From Neckera pumila (Eukaryota > Streptophyta > Bryopsida > Hypnales > Neckeraceae), in NCBI GenBank assembly GCA_963969595.1, contig OZ018408.1, positions 26,226,108 through 26,290,107 of the forward strand: 64,000 nucleotides of DNA, written 5' to 3'. Of the stretch, positions 24,220-36,169 are shown piece by piece. The position numbers and the translations under genes are program-made. Numbering within the stretch: position 1 is the stretch's first letter; each line of letters opens with the position of its first letter. The notes under the pieces were generated by a model. It did no database searches and was not told where the DNA came from. It saw only the letters and a list, made by a program, of their open reading frames with translations.

Positions 24220-24252
24220 TAGGGTTTCATGGGTTCAGAGACGATTATATAA
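24220..24252 (-). promoter_or_regulatory. TATA box and telo-box upstream of eIF1A copy 1
   Basis: On the gene strand TTATATAA lies at 24245-24252 and AAACCCTA (telo-box) at 24220-24227, 145-180 bp before the ATG. Telo-boxes near transcription starts are common in plant translation genes. Both sites lie outside the duplicated segment. Confidence 0.5.
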
Positions 24253-26714
24253 GGTACACAAAATAGTGAAATAAGTTAGCCCCGTACTAATTTCTCGAGA
24301 TTTTATACAATATAGACTGGTGTGCCATGTGCCCTTGCCACAACCAACTAAAAATAAAATTACAAAAATAAAAGTAAAAGAAGATCATTATGATGATAGA
24401 ACATCAAATCAAGAGAAAAAATTCCCAAAATATACTCCCCATAACATTATTAAGCAATGCTTGGGGGCTCTTTTTTTGTTCTCCCTAAAATGTGGAGCCC
24501 TCCAACCAATACCTTTCTACTCACATTGCACCTTACTTACAACAACTGTTCAATTTATACAACAAGTAATAGCTCTTGCTGAATCAGCCAGTACTTCTGA
24601 CACAACAGAACTGATTAGCCAATGGTATTATGGGGATTTAAACTGAATTTCCTTCCTAATATCCAAGAAGGAATTATCCCTCCTTTAAAGGAGAACAAAG
24701 CTTCCCGTTTAACAATGTTATGCCCATATACAAGAATTTGTGAATTTACTATTTTCTTGCATAGGAAAGTCAAAAATTATCTCAAAAAAGAATTGGAAAA
24801 CCAACAACACTCATTGAAAATAAATTCAATCAACTCTTCCATAAAATTTTGGACCAAAGGGTGTTTTTTTCCATACTAAAACACCTCCTTTTAATCCTCC
24901 AAAGGTTAAAAAATGTCCTTCTAGCCATTTGTGATTAAGCAAGTCGAGTCAACACATTTTTAACAATAAATGGTCCAGTAAATGGTATAATAATTTTGTT
25001 GAAAGACTTTAAATTAAGCTTATGTCTACACTTGTTTCAAATTGCACTATTTATTAAAGGCATCCCATCTAATGCTGTTAAAATAAAACTATACAATAAA
25101 AGCAAGATCATTCTTTTTTGGTCAAATATATATTTAATGAGGTTTAGATTTCAACTTTCATATGGTGACTAATTGCTTGTGTCATAAGGATGTAATTGAT
25201 TTATATCATTTTGAAGTGACTTCATATCAAACCTCAAAATTGACTATGATATTATGAATCTTTGATATTTATAATGTCCATCTTGTTATTCTCTATTTAA
25301 AGATACTATAAGCAAAATGTTGAAAAATGTAAAGTAGTATTTTCTAAATAAATATATAAGAATATAGTTGCATATAAATGATTGTAGAATCAAATACATA
25401 AAATAATTTGTGTAGTGCAACATTGGAGCATGTATAAAAAGAAAAGGTGCCACTCTTGAATAGCTAAATGTCATTTTTTTCACATTTGTTTAAATAAAAT
25501 AAAAGATTTACAAATAGATTATTTATTTTATTAATTTATGTTAATAAGATCAATAAATTTATAAATACTTGAACATCTATTAGATGGCTGATGAATGTTT
25601 ATTTAAATATTCATTGAAAAAACTTGAAGAAAATCATTTAAAAAGTCAGTGAAAAAAAATAAGTATTTTCTGCATCAATTTAGGATATGGTGTTGTATCG
25701 ATTGATTAGATTCAACATTCTTTGCTATATAACTAATACAAAGTTAAAAGTTAGCAAATGTGATTTGATAGAAGTCTAAAACCAAAAAGATTTGTTATTT
25801 TTCCAAACAATTATTTTTCTAGATGAAGTGCACGTACATTTTTCCATACAATGCTAGATGAAAATATCCCCAAAATTTTGGCATCTATTTGTAGAAATAT
25901 ATTTTGCCAATCCTAACCACTGGATACAATAATTATTGTGGTTTTTTAAAGTCCTCTTACTAGGCTTATTCAAACACTCAAGATATAAGTGACAAGATGT
26001 ATTTGGCTTTAAGGCAAGTTTTTTCATTTGATTTATTTAGGGCAATGCAAAAAGTGGTCTTCTACAAAGTGATGAAGCTAGTTATATCCATGGTTAATCT
26101 AAACATGGAAAATCTAGTTATTCAGCCAAAAAGAGCAATATCATCCCAAGATTTTGTAGCAATTTAGCATTTCATCCAATGAAGAGGGGAAATGTGTTGC
26201 CCAATATTCCCTAAAACAATTTTGTAGCACTTTAGAATCTTAAACCCTTAATCCCTTTGAAGTCCATAATCTAGATGATAAGTAGATTGTTTTGGAGGAA
26301 TGTTTAGTCCAAATAACTTTTCATTCGTCCAAAGTCTTACTTGAATCCTCAATAGAAAACCTTCCTAGTTTGCATCTGTGAATTGTAGCCTTTCAACATG
26401 CTTCAGGAAGCAATCACATTCTCACACGTTCACTGCACTTCCAATTAACAGTACAATGTTTTGTTACTGATGTTGATCCTAACACAACCATAGTTGCCAT
26501 TATAAGAAGGGAAAAGACCACCACATTAGATGAAATTCAAATGACAAAATTACCAAGAGTTTTGCAGAATGTCAAGAGTACCTGAAGATGGACTTTCTCC
26601 AAGGCAAGTCCGCTCACGAGCGGTGAAGCAGCCCGGTCCCTGGTAGTCTCTGATCCATCGCAAGAGGCTCCCATTGCTCAAGCTCAACCAATTAAATGAA
26701 CGTCCACCAAACTC
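24253..26714. other. Gene-free AT-rich interval
   Basis: No coding signal on either strand. Frames at 24320-24879 are short and unrecognised. The last 100-150 bp are the probable 3' region of the maturase gene. Confidence 0.5.
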
Positions 26715-27588
26715 TTATGCTCCTATTTGAGTTTTTGTCTCCTCCTTGCTTTGCCGTTTCATCCTCGTGTAAAGTACATCTATGAGCGTCTCGGGAGGAA
26801 CTGGATCAATCTCTAAGAAGCCCTTCTGATGCTTTTTTATCTCTTCTACACTAAGAAATGATGCCACGGCCTTCCCGTCCCGTGTAACCACCAGGTTCTT
26901 CCCATACTTTTGGACGACTTGACGCGAGCTTGACATGTGTTTCTTGGAAAGGGTATGGATGGCTGACCACCTAAGCTGGTAGTTTACAATGGCTTTCACT
27001 TTCAGGAAATTGTCACAGCAGGAGTAATAGTTCAGAAGCCCAATACAAACTCTACGGTACCAAGTAACGATGCGGTAATCCTCTTGACCCAACACTGAGT
27101 CATTTGGGGTTGGTCTCTTCTGCTTTACAGTAATAAGCCCACGCAAGTAGAGAAGTGCATAAATCTCATCAATCGGGGCTTCAATTCTCATTGAGTAATC
27201 AGGCTCTTGACCATTCGACCTGCGAAGTGCATGAGGCGCTATTGCTTCTTCAATGAATTCAAAATCTTCTAGGTTTTGGAGATCTCCTATGTCTTTAGAG
27301 TCTTCAGGCTCTTCGGCATCTTCAACTTTCCAGTCAAATTCTTCCAATTCAAAGCCACTTCCAGCACCAGAATCTCCAACAAACTCAGCATGTTGGTCCT
27401 CCACTTCAAGAATCTGAGCTCTGTTTGCTGACAATGAAGTGTACATCCGACTGTATAACATCGGAGATAACTCTTGCCTAGCATAACCAAGAAGCGCTCC
27501 ATGCGACAACAAGTTTTTTGCATATCTATTTGGGAGCAAGGAAATCAATGCCCTAGCCAACCTCTTCCAAGATATTTCGCTGCATACA
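26715..27588 (-). CDS. Nuclear group II intron maturase, domain X exon (RT domain not seen)
   Basis: Plant nuclear maturases (nMAT) are imported into mitochondria and assist group II intron splicing. This terminal exon encodes a leading region (ISWKRLARALISLLPNRYAKN) and an acidic linker, then a type II maturase domain X from about 27185 to 26850: PIDEIYALLYLRGLI, DYRIVTWYRRVCIGLLNYYS, CCDNFLKVKAIVNYQLRWSA, IHTLSKKHMSSSRQVVQKYG. The frame is open upstream to 27700, but a pyrimidine tract and CAG at about 27589 suggest the exon starts there; the farther upstream frame has no ATG. No reverse-transcriptase motifs were found between here and 28880. It could be an RT-less maturase or a 5'-truncated copy. 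The domain itself has no stop or frameshift. Confidence 0.8.
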
Positions 27589-28258
27589 CTGGATGCATAA
27601 TAAGTTGACAAATAGTTCAAGAAAAAAAACAGGATTGGACCCACTTCCAGGCTTAGCCCAAATAGTGACAATGTAAGACCCCTTTGGTTCTTGAGTTCAC
27701 AAATCAGACATTTTCAACAAGCTTTCAAGCAGTGTGTTTACAGCGATAGTACTTATGATATCAATGTAGAACAAACTCTAGGCCACGTATTATTGCAAGA
27801 CAACAACTAAAGTAAACCTTGTTATGCTACTTCCAGCAATATCAAATATCGAAGCAAATTCCCTAATTAGCAAAACTAGGCCAAATGATCCAACTTGGAA
27901 ATTGATGAGGAGTTCCTTATCTTCAGTAATTTGTGTAAGGTCCAATTGGAACCAGAGGTGCACTCTTCATTGGCCTGCATTACCAACCCAAAAATCAACT
28001 AGATGTACAAGTCATAAGGATATGATAAATGTATGGCTATTTTTAAACGGCGAATTTGGCATTCATCTCGAGATATCATGTTCTAGACATTGCTTGTGAA
28101 ATCTAAGCTAGGAAAAGGGAAGATATTCAATATCCTTAGCCTATGAATGAAGATTTTATGATTCTTGTCAAACTAACACTTGAGAACAAAAGATATAAAA
28201 AAGAGAACTTCATTGGCAAAAATCATTCACACTAAAATAATACGAGAAACCCAGGTAT

Positions 28259-28400
28259 TTAACCCTTGAAGGACAGACCGGTAGCCATGGAAATCATGTA
28301 TTGTGATTCCGTATGACATCATCTACTTTGAAAAAGCTTAATACATTCATTGGAAGTCAAAGAACTGTTGAAGATCTTTCCTTCTTACCCTAATTGAGAA
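28259..28400. repeat. TTAA-led dispersed repeat
   Basis: Starts TTAACCCTTGAAGGACAGAC and shares CATGGAAATCATG, a CGTATGACATCATC-like block, CATTGGAAGTCAAA and GAAGATCT with 16799-16935 and 63351-63500. All three copies begin at a TTAA. No right end was identified. Confidence 0.55.
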
Positions 28401-28709
28401 TAATACCACAAAGGCTTGACCTCATTGAGAAAAAATCAAATGAATAGGCGCGGAGGTTCTAGAAGAGGAGAAACCACGGGATGATCTATTACCTGCAAAC
28501 CTTGCATCGCAAAGGCAGTCGCACAGGGATCCAGCCAACACGGAGATTTTTCATAGCTGATTGTCCTCTTCCCCCACAATCATGCAAAGTCAGGAACTCG
28601 TACTCGTGTATTCTTGTAACACTCCAAAACAATCGTCTGATCACATCCAATGTCGCCCAATTTTGTTGGAATCGTCACAAAGAGCGCAAATAACCGAACG
28701 TAAAGAAAG

Positions 28710-28880
28710 CCCACCGTACCTCAATTGACGAACGCCATAGGAAAGAGAATTGTGACGTAGGGTGGAAGAGACAGCAATGGTCATGAAGCCTCCTATTGAA
28801 TTGGATTTGCAAGATGACTCCGTGGTGGTGGAAAAATGGAGTGGCAGAGGTTTAGGATTTAAGAAGCAGATGCAGGACAT
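28710..28880 (-). CDS. Candidate first exon with transit peptide (maturase gene?)
   Basis: An ATG at 28880 opens a frame (MSCICFLNPKPLPLHFSTTT...MTIAVSSTLRHNSLSYGVRQ) that is rich in Ser, Thr and Arg with little acidic residue, like a mitochondrial transit peptide. A possible donor, TTGAG/GTACGG, lies at about 28718. It is on the same strand and upstream of the domain X exon, so it may be its first coding exon. A possible second exon ending GTTTGCAG/GTAATA near 28492 carries no known motif. The link is an inference. Confidence 0.3.
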
Positions 28881-28899
28881 GAGGCTTCAGTTTCAGTGC

Positions 28900-29867
28900 T
28901 GCGACTATGCTACGAATATCAAATAGACACACACTCTACTAGAACATCCGAGCATTCATGGAGTGATAAAGCAATTATAAAAGAATTCCATTAATATCAT
29001 TTTGCAAAAATTATAAGGTAGCAGGTCTAGAAATCGCCCATTTAAGAGCTGAAAGTGAATTTTGGGAGGCGAAGCTTTTTGAAAGAATTTTCAAATTTTC
29101 TTTGAAAGATAAGAGGAATTGGCACCTAACCCAAGTCGCTTCATATTTTTTGGAGCTTTATGGAGTTAGCTATGAAATTTTGAAGTTGAAGTGGTATAGA
29201 GCTTTAAAATTGCCCACCCCCTAAAATGTACATTGTTTGTATATTGTTGAAGGCTATGAAAAAGAAGCATGTATAAGCAATGTACATTTGAGTAGGGTGG
29301 GCAATTTTAGAATCTGTGTGATTTCAGAGCCTATTACCTTACCTCTTACAAAAAAACTCAGAACAAGACTATTGAGGACTAGGTCGATTTGAAATTCTGC
29401 AAATGTTTACACAATCAAGTTGGGCAAGCATCGATCCCAACAAAAAAATATCCTTACATAATGATCTATATAATATACTAGCAAAGACCTGTTGCAGTGA
29501 GTAATATTGAACTTAGGAGAATATGGACTCGATAGCCAATCAAAGTCTTATTGATCTGGATGAAATATTGAGGATGAAAACGTGAGCGCTATTTGTGACA
29601 TTAGGACGTGACAGGGGTTGTGAACATCTGTACTTAATACAATAGATAATGACATCTTCCATGTATTCTACTCAAATTTCACTTTCCCATAGGACCCGCA
29701 GAGTATTTAATTTCCAGTGCTAGTAGACCTCCATTTGATTCACTTCCTCACACACAATGGAGTTATAACGCGCGCTTGCAAATTCAAACCAGGATTAATT
29801 CCACCACAAAAAAATCATTCCAAGCTAATGATTGAATTTTTTACTTGGAATTTATGTTATTGGACAA
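28900..29867. other. Gene-free interval with a hairpin repeat
   Basis: No gene. At 29197-29330 an inverted repeat pairs AAAATTGCCCACC...AATGTACATTG with CAATGTACATTTG...GGTGGGCAATTTT around a short loop, a small MITE-like hairpin. Confidence 0.6.
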
Positions 29868-30249
29868 CAGGGTTGTTACATTAGGCATTCCAAGGTCACC
29901 GGACATCCCAGACGGATGGGCAGACTGGACCAGACGGGCAGACGGTCCGGACAGGTTTGCTCAAAAATCAAAACTATGGAGCTTCAAATTTTGCCAAATA
30001 AAAAAATAGTTACCATTGACTGGGCGGGGACTTAAGGGACTGGATTGGGATTTAAGGATGGGGACTTAAAGACGGAGCAGAGACTTAAGGTGTGTCCAAG
30101 ATAATTTCACGTTGACTTTTTTGTAACTTCACATTAAGTCAACCATATGTTGACTACATCGGACGGGCGGAATTTCAACCAAATGGACAAATTGGATGGG
30201 TAGCCAGGCAGGAAGGCAAGCAAGCCGCTTGTCCCGTATGACAACCCTG
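29868..30249. mobile_element. MITE with CAGGGTTGT ends
   Basis: The left end CAGGGTTGTTACATT and the reverse complement of the right end, CAGGGTTGTCATACGGG, form short terminal inverted repeats over 382 bp. The interior holds GACGGGCAGAC-type short tandem copies. CAGGG-type ends suggest a hAT-like element, but no 8-bp target duplication is visible. A related fragment with GACGGGCAGGCGG and TATGACAACTC lies near 31625-31660. Confidence 0.45.
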
Positions 30250-31340
30250 ATGTATGTATTGCATTGGAAGAGAGGAGATGCAAAACGGTTGAGGAGAGGG
30301 GTGTGATCCCCTGTCTAATTTTTTGTATTGTTTTGCAGGTCATCTTACATTTGCAGAGTGGCTAAAGCAGCCATTGCCAAGCCTTTCCTTTGGTTTATCC
30401 TCTTTGTCGACGTATCAAGCGAAAATGTGTAAACAATTATTTTCAGCTCTATCGTCGAGTGGAACCTCTGACCAACTGCTATGGATCATTACATTGAAGA
30501 TGCAGCTAAGAAGGTTTCAACCTACAAACGCTTTGATTTACCAAGGCCATCAACTCTGACTACTAAGGTTGATAGTAGTCATCAATACCAAATCCTTTTG
30601 GCTGTCGTTGGCAACATCTTGTTGGAGAACAAATTTGAGTTGACAACAAAAGAGTATATTCCTAATACAAGAGTGCTTGATAGTACAAGTAGATATATAG
30701 ACGGTGTAGTTAGTCTAGCTTCAGGACCTAGCAAAGTAGATACTGTGTTGAAATGTTCAGACCGGATTTTTGTGATGGTCGAAATGAAGAAGCAGTGCTT
30801 TTTAAAATCTTCTCAGACTTTGCTCTAAATTTTATTAAGGCTTCAGAAGAGAAAGACAATCCAAATTTGGATGGATAGAGATACCCCGTTATAGCACAGT
30901 TGGTTACTAAATTGTTCTATACCTGGTCAATTTGAGAATCGGACACGGCATAATTTCTTTGGCTGATTTGTCGTACTTCGTGCTTTGCGTGGACAATGAC
31001 TTGCATATCTTGAGATATATTGTGGCATGATCCAAAAATTTTAGTTGCACTTTTGTGTTTTTTCAAATTGGCAGCAAAAGATGAGACTAAATATCGACAG
31101 CCACAAGGTAAATGGCCAATATATTGTAGTCCAATTGTATTTGTTGTTGCAATCCAATTGTATTGTTTATTTGTTCACTTACTTTTATTTAACAAGGTTG
31201 TGGTTCATGTATAGTTCATATATTGCTAGAATCTGAAGAGGTCGTTATTGACCCAAAAGATGATGCCGCATCAAAGAAATTGACAAGGAAACCGCCAATC
31301 ACAAACACGAGCCGTGTATTACAGTAACTCGGTAAGTGTT
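30250..31340 (+). pseudogene. Decayed unknown gene, copy 2 (inverted relative to copy 1)
   Basis: Homologous over about 1.1 kb to the reverse complement of 17091-18180, including the intron acceptor (TTGTTTTGCAG at about 30329-30339) and the following HLTFAEWLKQPLPSLSFG. The longest clean part, 30481-30828, encodes MDHYIEDAAKKVSTYKRFDL..., LTTKEYIPNTRVLDSTSRYI, then VDTVLKCSDRIFVMVEMKKQ. Copy 2 keeps this last block in frame where copy 1 has shifted. Copy 2 lacks the upstream coiled-coil exon; a MITE (29868-30249) sits at that boundary. The downstream part reads through stops, so it is a partial, probably dead copy. No family assigned. Confidence 0.6.
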
Positions 31341-32152
31341 ATTGTTTATTTTACTTTTTATTTTTAATTATAAATGCAGTAGGTACTTGCCTCATTTACT
31401 GGGTATGTAATTACCTGTTACATGTATGCATTAGTCAATTTTCTAATACATGTACATCCTTGCAGGAGCAAAAGATTGGAACAGGCGGATGGCAAGAGAT
31501 TAGAAACAGCAGAAGGCAGGAGACCGAAAATGACGGAGGACACAAAAATGGAGGATACAAGAAAAGAGTGGTACAGTGAGCTGAAGGAGATTCATTTTTG
31601 AACTGTCTATCCAAAATCGGATGGACGGGCAGGCGGACAACTTGTTTGGTATGACAACTCTAGACAAAATATTTTGGATAGACAGTTCAAATTTAGACAT
31701 TGTACAATGAAAACAAAGGCTGCTTCAAAAGCAAATGAAAAAAACAACAAATTATAGAGGTTTTGGCAAATTACATTTCAAAAAGCAAATTCATATCAAT
31801 TGCACCACATTTTGGAGTGTACAAAAAAAATACACTTCCAATGATTAAAAGCAGACATCAAGTTTTAATTATAAATGAGTAAAAAGTTAGAAGTTTATTT
31901 GAAAGGGCAATATACCGGATCCATTGAGGATGCCTTAAGATAATGAAGTTTTCATGATAATACAACTATACAAAGATAATACATCTCTAATTAGAAATTA
32001 ACTCTTTGATCTCCAAATACCTACACTAGTCATTCATCTGTTACTCTATGATTATAGAAATTACAAAAAAAAATTAAAAAGAGAAGATCTTGAAGAAGGA
32101 TTAAGTATACAATTCTCTAAAAAACTGATATGAGAATAAAAAGCCAAAAGTC
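31341..32152. other. Gene-free interval
   Basis: No gene. 31855-31920 (CAAGTTTTAATTATAAA, AAAAGTTAGAAGTTTATTTG) matches 44100-44150, a fragment of the same repeat that includes 44262-44400. Confidence 0.5.
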
Positions 32153-33088
32153 TTAATTCCTAAAGGACCAGCCTACATTTTTTTGGCTATATAGTGATTT
32201 TTTGGTAGGCTAACGTGAATTACAATTTGCATATTTTAGGCTAAAATTTTAGTAGGAGGTGGGAACAAGGAATATCTTTTATGTGCACTACATTTCATGA
32301 CATTTGGAAATATGGGTAAAAAATTATGGTCTAATATATTGCTTTTTTTTGTAAATGGGCAATTTTGGCAAATAAAATTAATTTTTTCAAAAACAAAAAT
32401 TTGATATTAATTTTCTAGATTTATATCCACATGCAAAGCTTTGAATCATTCCATTTTGATCAATGAGACAAAAGTTTTAAGAAGTTTTATTTTGCGGGCA
32501 ATTATGGATTTTTTCTTCTAAAATAATCTTTGAAGTTGTTTATTTACCTCAATTTTCAATATCTTTGGAAAAAGTAAAATCATAAGATGTAGACTGTTTA
32601 TTACAACATGGCAACCATTGGAATTGGCATTTTTTAATTTTCATAACTAAATTCTTAACAATTTAGTATTTTGAATCATTGTTTGCTTCTTTCTACTTAC
32701 TATTTTTTTTCCTCTATGTTGTACAATTCCAAATGATGTGAAATTTTTCAAGCATGTAGCCTGATTGTCTATGAGAATGAATCTAAAGAAGTACCATCAT
32801 TTTGGACTTTTTTTTTCACAAAAAATGACTTGTGAAGTGCAGCTGCCTTGTTTTTTGTAGGGCCCAAAAAATGATTTTTGTGAATTTGAATGCTTTTATC
32901 TTGTAATCCACGTGGTAAAAATTTCTGAAATTTTTACCACAATTTCTCTAGTCAGCATACTAAAAGATCCTAAAAGATCCTATGGTTACATGTGTCATAG
33001 AAAATTTGAAAAATTTGGTACTTGTACCATCAATGGTAGTTTTAGAGTGTTTTTGGTGAAAACATAGTCATGGAACTTTAGGGGTTAA
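32153..33088. mobile_element. TTAA-flanked inverted-repeat element (copy B)
   Basis: The left end is TTAA then TTCCTAAAGGACCAGCC; the right end is ACTTTAGGGG then TTAA. The interior matches the reverse complement of copy A at 14077-14666 in several blocks (for example GTGGTAAAAATTTC near 32908). Length about 936 bp, non-coding. Confidence 0.55.
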
Positions 33089-35333
33089 AACTCAATTAGG
33101 TAGGGCTTTCATTTAGAGAGAGATGGTATACAAAATAATAGAAAGTAGAAGCACATTTCAAGAATACAAATAATGTGGGCTTTGGGGGATTGTTATATAG
33201 TGGCTATAATATTATAGAGTCTAATAACCACGATAGTGTTGTTTGCCGCATCATGTAAAAGTCCTTGAAAAAACCACAAAGAACTTTAAGTTACTGCATC
33301 CACCTATTACGTTTGTCAAAAAAAGTATTAAATATAGAATTTGAGGGTACTACTTGAACTTCAAAAAAAATGTATAAAAAAACTTGAATTTTGAAAGAAC
33401 CTATTTTAAGAGTATGCTAAAATTACCTTCCCAACTTAAATTCAATATCCAATATGAAAAGCCAAAGTATAATATTGACTCTTAAGCGAGTCTATAGCAA
33501 AAGGAGGAGTATACTTTTACATATAGATAAAAGCTACATCCGCAATGAATTCAAACTTAGAGAAATATGAAGAAGTTACTACTACTTGAAAAGTGAGCCA
33601 GTAATAGCACCTCTAACTGAATCATTTCCAACGAGGTTTCCAATGATAATGGCTATACCAATTTGGGTCCTCAAGTAGAATTTAAAAGGAGCCCCAATGA
33701 ACTCAATACTCACCCTTCTACCTTTCTAGCCTCCATTTTATCCTTCACAAGCTGGCCTCTTTTGGGGTTGTGTCTCAAGCCCTAAAAAGTTCATGCCAAG
33801 GAAGAGATTTGTCAACTATACACTATATACTCTTACACTCATGCCAAAAGCTATAAGATTTTATGTTCTATAGAATTTAGGATTTGAAAAAGTGCCCTTG
33901 TCAAGATATGACTTGTGTGTAAAGGAATAACAAATTGCCCTTTAATTCCACTTCAAATCCTTTAAGTCTTGGTGATGAGTGATCTTAATTGCAAATTCAC
34001 TCACTCTATATACGTAAAAGCATTCTAAAGCATTCCAAGGCCTCAACTATCGTATTTGGTGACCAATGTACAGTCAGCAGAATGATGGTTGTCTCTTCTT
34101 TGTTGTCTCTGTGGTAGTCCTTGGAAAAATAAGTGTTCTTGTCCACCATCTTGAAGCACAAAGGTCTTAACATCTAAAAGATCATAAGGCCGCCACTTGG
34201 CTTCTAGAACTACATTTGTAGAAATTTGAATTATAAACTTCACTAATAACAAACTTTACTAATGAAAAACAAAGTGACCTTAGATGATTGTTTTTGCTAA
34301 ATCCATTTGTACCATCCGATCAAGAAATGATTGAATGTGCAATTTTTGGTGAATTTTTTTAGAATGAAAAAGGTGCTATGGGCCATCACTTCACATTCTC
34401 ATATCTTTTCTTCTACACCTCAAAATGATTTGAAAAAATTTACATGTCAATATTATGATGATATTTACCAATTGGAAAATAATAAAAGTTTTGGAGCACT
34501 TTTGAACATTTTGATTTCAAAATTTCAATTTTACAAAGTACCGTCTAATTGAATATCTTTCATCAATCTTGTCAATGGTGGCATTTTTTCAAAAATTGTG
34601 CAATTTTATTGATCTTTATTTCATAGGAAAGCTAAATAATTTTTCTCTCATTTCAATAGTAGCGACCATCAAAATTATTCCACACAAATGAAGAATTGGA
34701 TGATTGCAAGAAACACCTGCCAATTTTATTACGTTTTGAAAAATACTCATGATTTTTTTTTTGGAGTACTCTAAAATTAGAAAAACAATTTTTAAAAAAT
34801 TCCAAAAAGTAATACATACACCTTTAAGATAAAGGTAACCACCAAAAGAAAAGCATTGAAAAATGCTTTAAGCATGAGAACTAGAAAAGTGCCAAATCTT
34901 AAGAAAATAGATACTTTGAGATTATATTCATAAGGAAGGAACTCCAAAATGGAAGACGTATATAACAATTCAATTAGTAACAATTGTGTTCAATGTGAAC
35001 CCTTCAATGGACCAATAAATAACACTCTAACTTGGACATTATTGTCAATTATAATGTATCACTAATAAAGTATATACACCAATATCACACTTACTCCAAT
35101 TTCACAAAAAATAACTAGAATTTGGATGAAGAAGTAACATGATTATGAACAAATAGAAGAACAAGTAGGCAAAAATAGAAGATGAGAATTTTGTCCTAAA
35201 AAGGAAGAGATATTTACCTCCAAAGGCCATTTGAGGAGAGTACCAAAAATTGACAAAAAGGTCTCATAAATCAAGCACTACATTTGTTAAAAAATAACAC
35301 ATGCAAACAAAATGACAAATTCACAAAATGATA
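33089..35333. other. Gene-free AT-rich interval
   Basis: No convincing gene. 34751-34920 is the partner of the repeat at 8385-8552. The minus-strand frame at 34043-34252 is short and unrecognised. Confidence 0.45.
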
Positions 35334-35425
35334 CTCCCTCTATCTCAAAATAAGACCAAAATGATACTCCCTCTATCTCAAAACTATACCAATGTTTCCT
35401 TTGTATTATTTTGAGACAGAGGGAG
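35334..35425. mobile_element. Stowaway-like MITE with duplicated left end
   Basis: Left end TA/CTCCCTCTATCTCAAAA and right end TTTTGAGACAGAGGGAG/TA are the classic Stowaway (Tc1/mariner) pattern with TA target duplication at 35332-35333 and 35426-35427. The left end occurs twice, 33 bp apart (35334 and 35367), so the element is either a 59-bp minimal MITE with a duplicated end or one nested in another. Confidence 0.8.
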
Positions 35426-35427
35426 TA

Positions 35428-36169
35428 CATGTTCAATGACTTCTTCTACTAACAATTTATCATGCCATCCTTCACCATTCACGCTTGTATTTAGGTGTTC
35501 ATCGTTAGGAAGTCATATAATGGGTGCTCATAGAAGATACTTCCTAAATACAGTGTTGTATTCAACATTCTTTTCAAAACATCGAAGGGTTCACATTGAC
35601 CAGTTTTAGGTTCTGACCTCCCCCCCTTGAACAAAAAAAACTTCGCACACCTGAATGGACTGGTCAGCTTAGCATTATGGGTCATAACTGTAAGCCTGGT
35701 ATCTCCATGAAATCTAATTGGTTTCGAGAGTATCATCCTTCAGTCAGTTTAGAAGGGTTTATCAGTTGAGTCACAGTAACCTGTGCTGTAATAAACACTG
35801 TGATCTTAGTTTCCCAACTGATTAATAACAACCACATGTCACTCTCGACACCGTTATTTGAGAAGCCCTCGCGCCAACTCAAAACACCTCAATAACACTA
35901 GAGACAGGCGAGAGATTTTCATGAATTGAAAGCTATAGAAAGCTATGTCAATGTCGTTATGGATAAGCAATCGTATCAATGGCATCTTCCAGCCTCCACA
36001 ATCATCCTAACATGAAGCTAAACTCTTCATCCTGCTAATCACATATAGCTGAAATAGTGTACCTGATGTAGAAATCTGAAAACGGTCCAAAACTGATACT
36101 ATAACTGTGATTAAGGCAAGCCTTTCCTATCAAACGAGGATAAGCACCGTCAAAGTATAGCCAGAGCTC
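35428..36169. other. 3' flank of the RED/SMU2 gene
   Basis: The last few hundred bases are the likely 3' UTR of the gene on the minus strand. The minus-strand frame at 35491-35736 has no recognisable domain. Confidence 0.4.

Noticed and set aside
23846..24274. Plus-strand frames opposite eIF1A in both copies
   Set aside because: Antisense shadows caused by GC-rich codon use.
27589..27671. Extended maturase N-terminus beginning at a TTG codon
   Set aside because: No ATG; the sequence contains a pyrimidine tract and CAG, so it reads better as intron plus acceptor.
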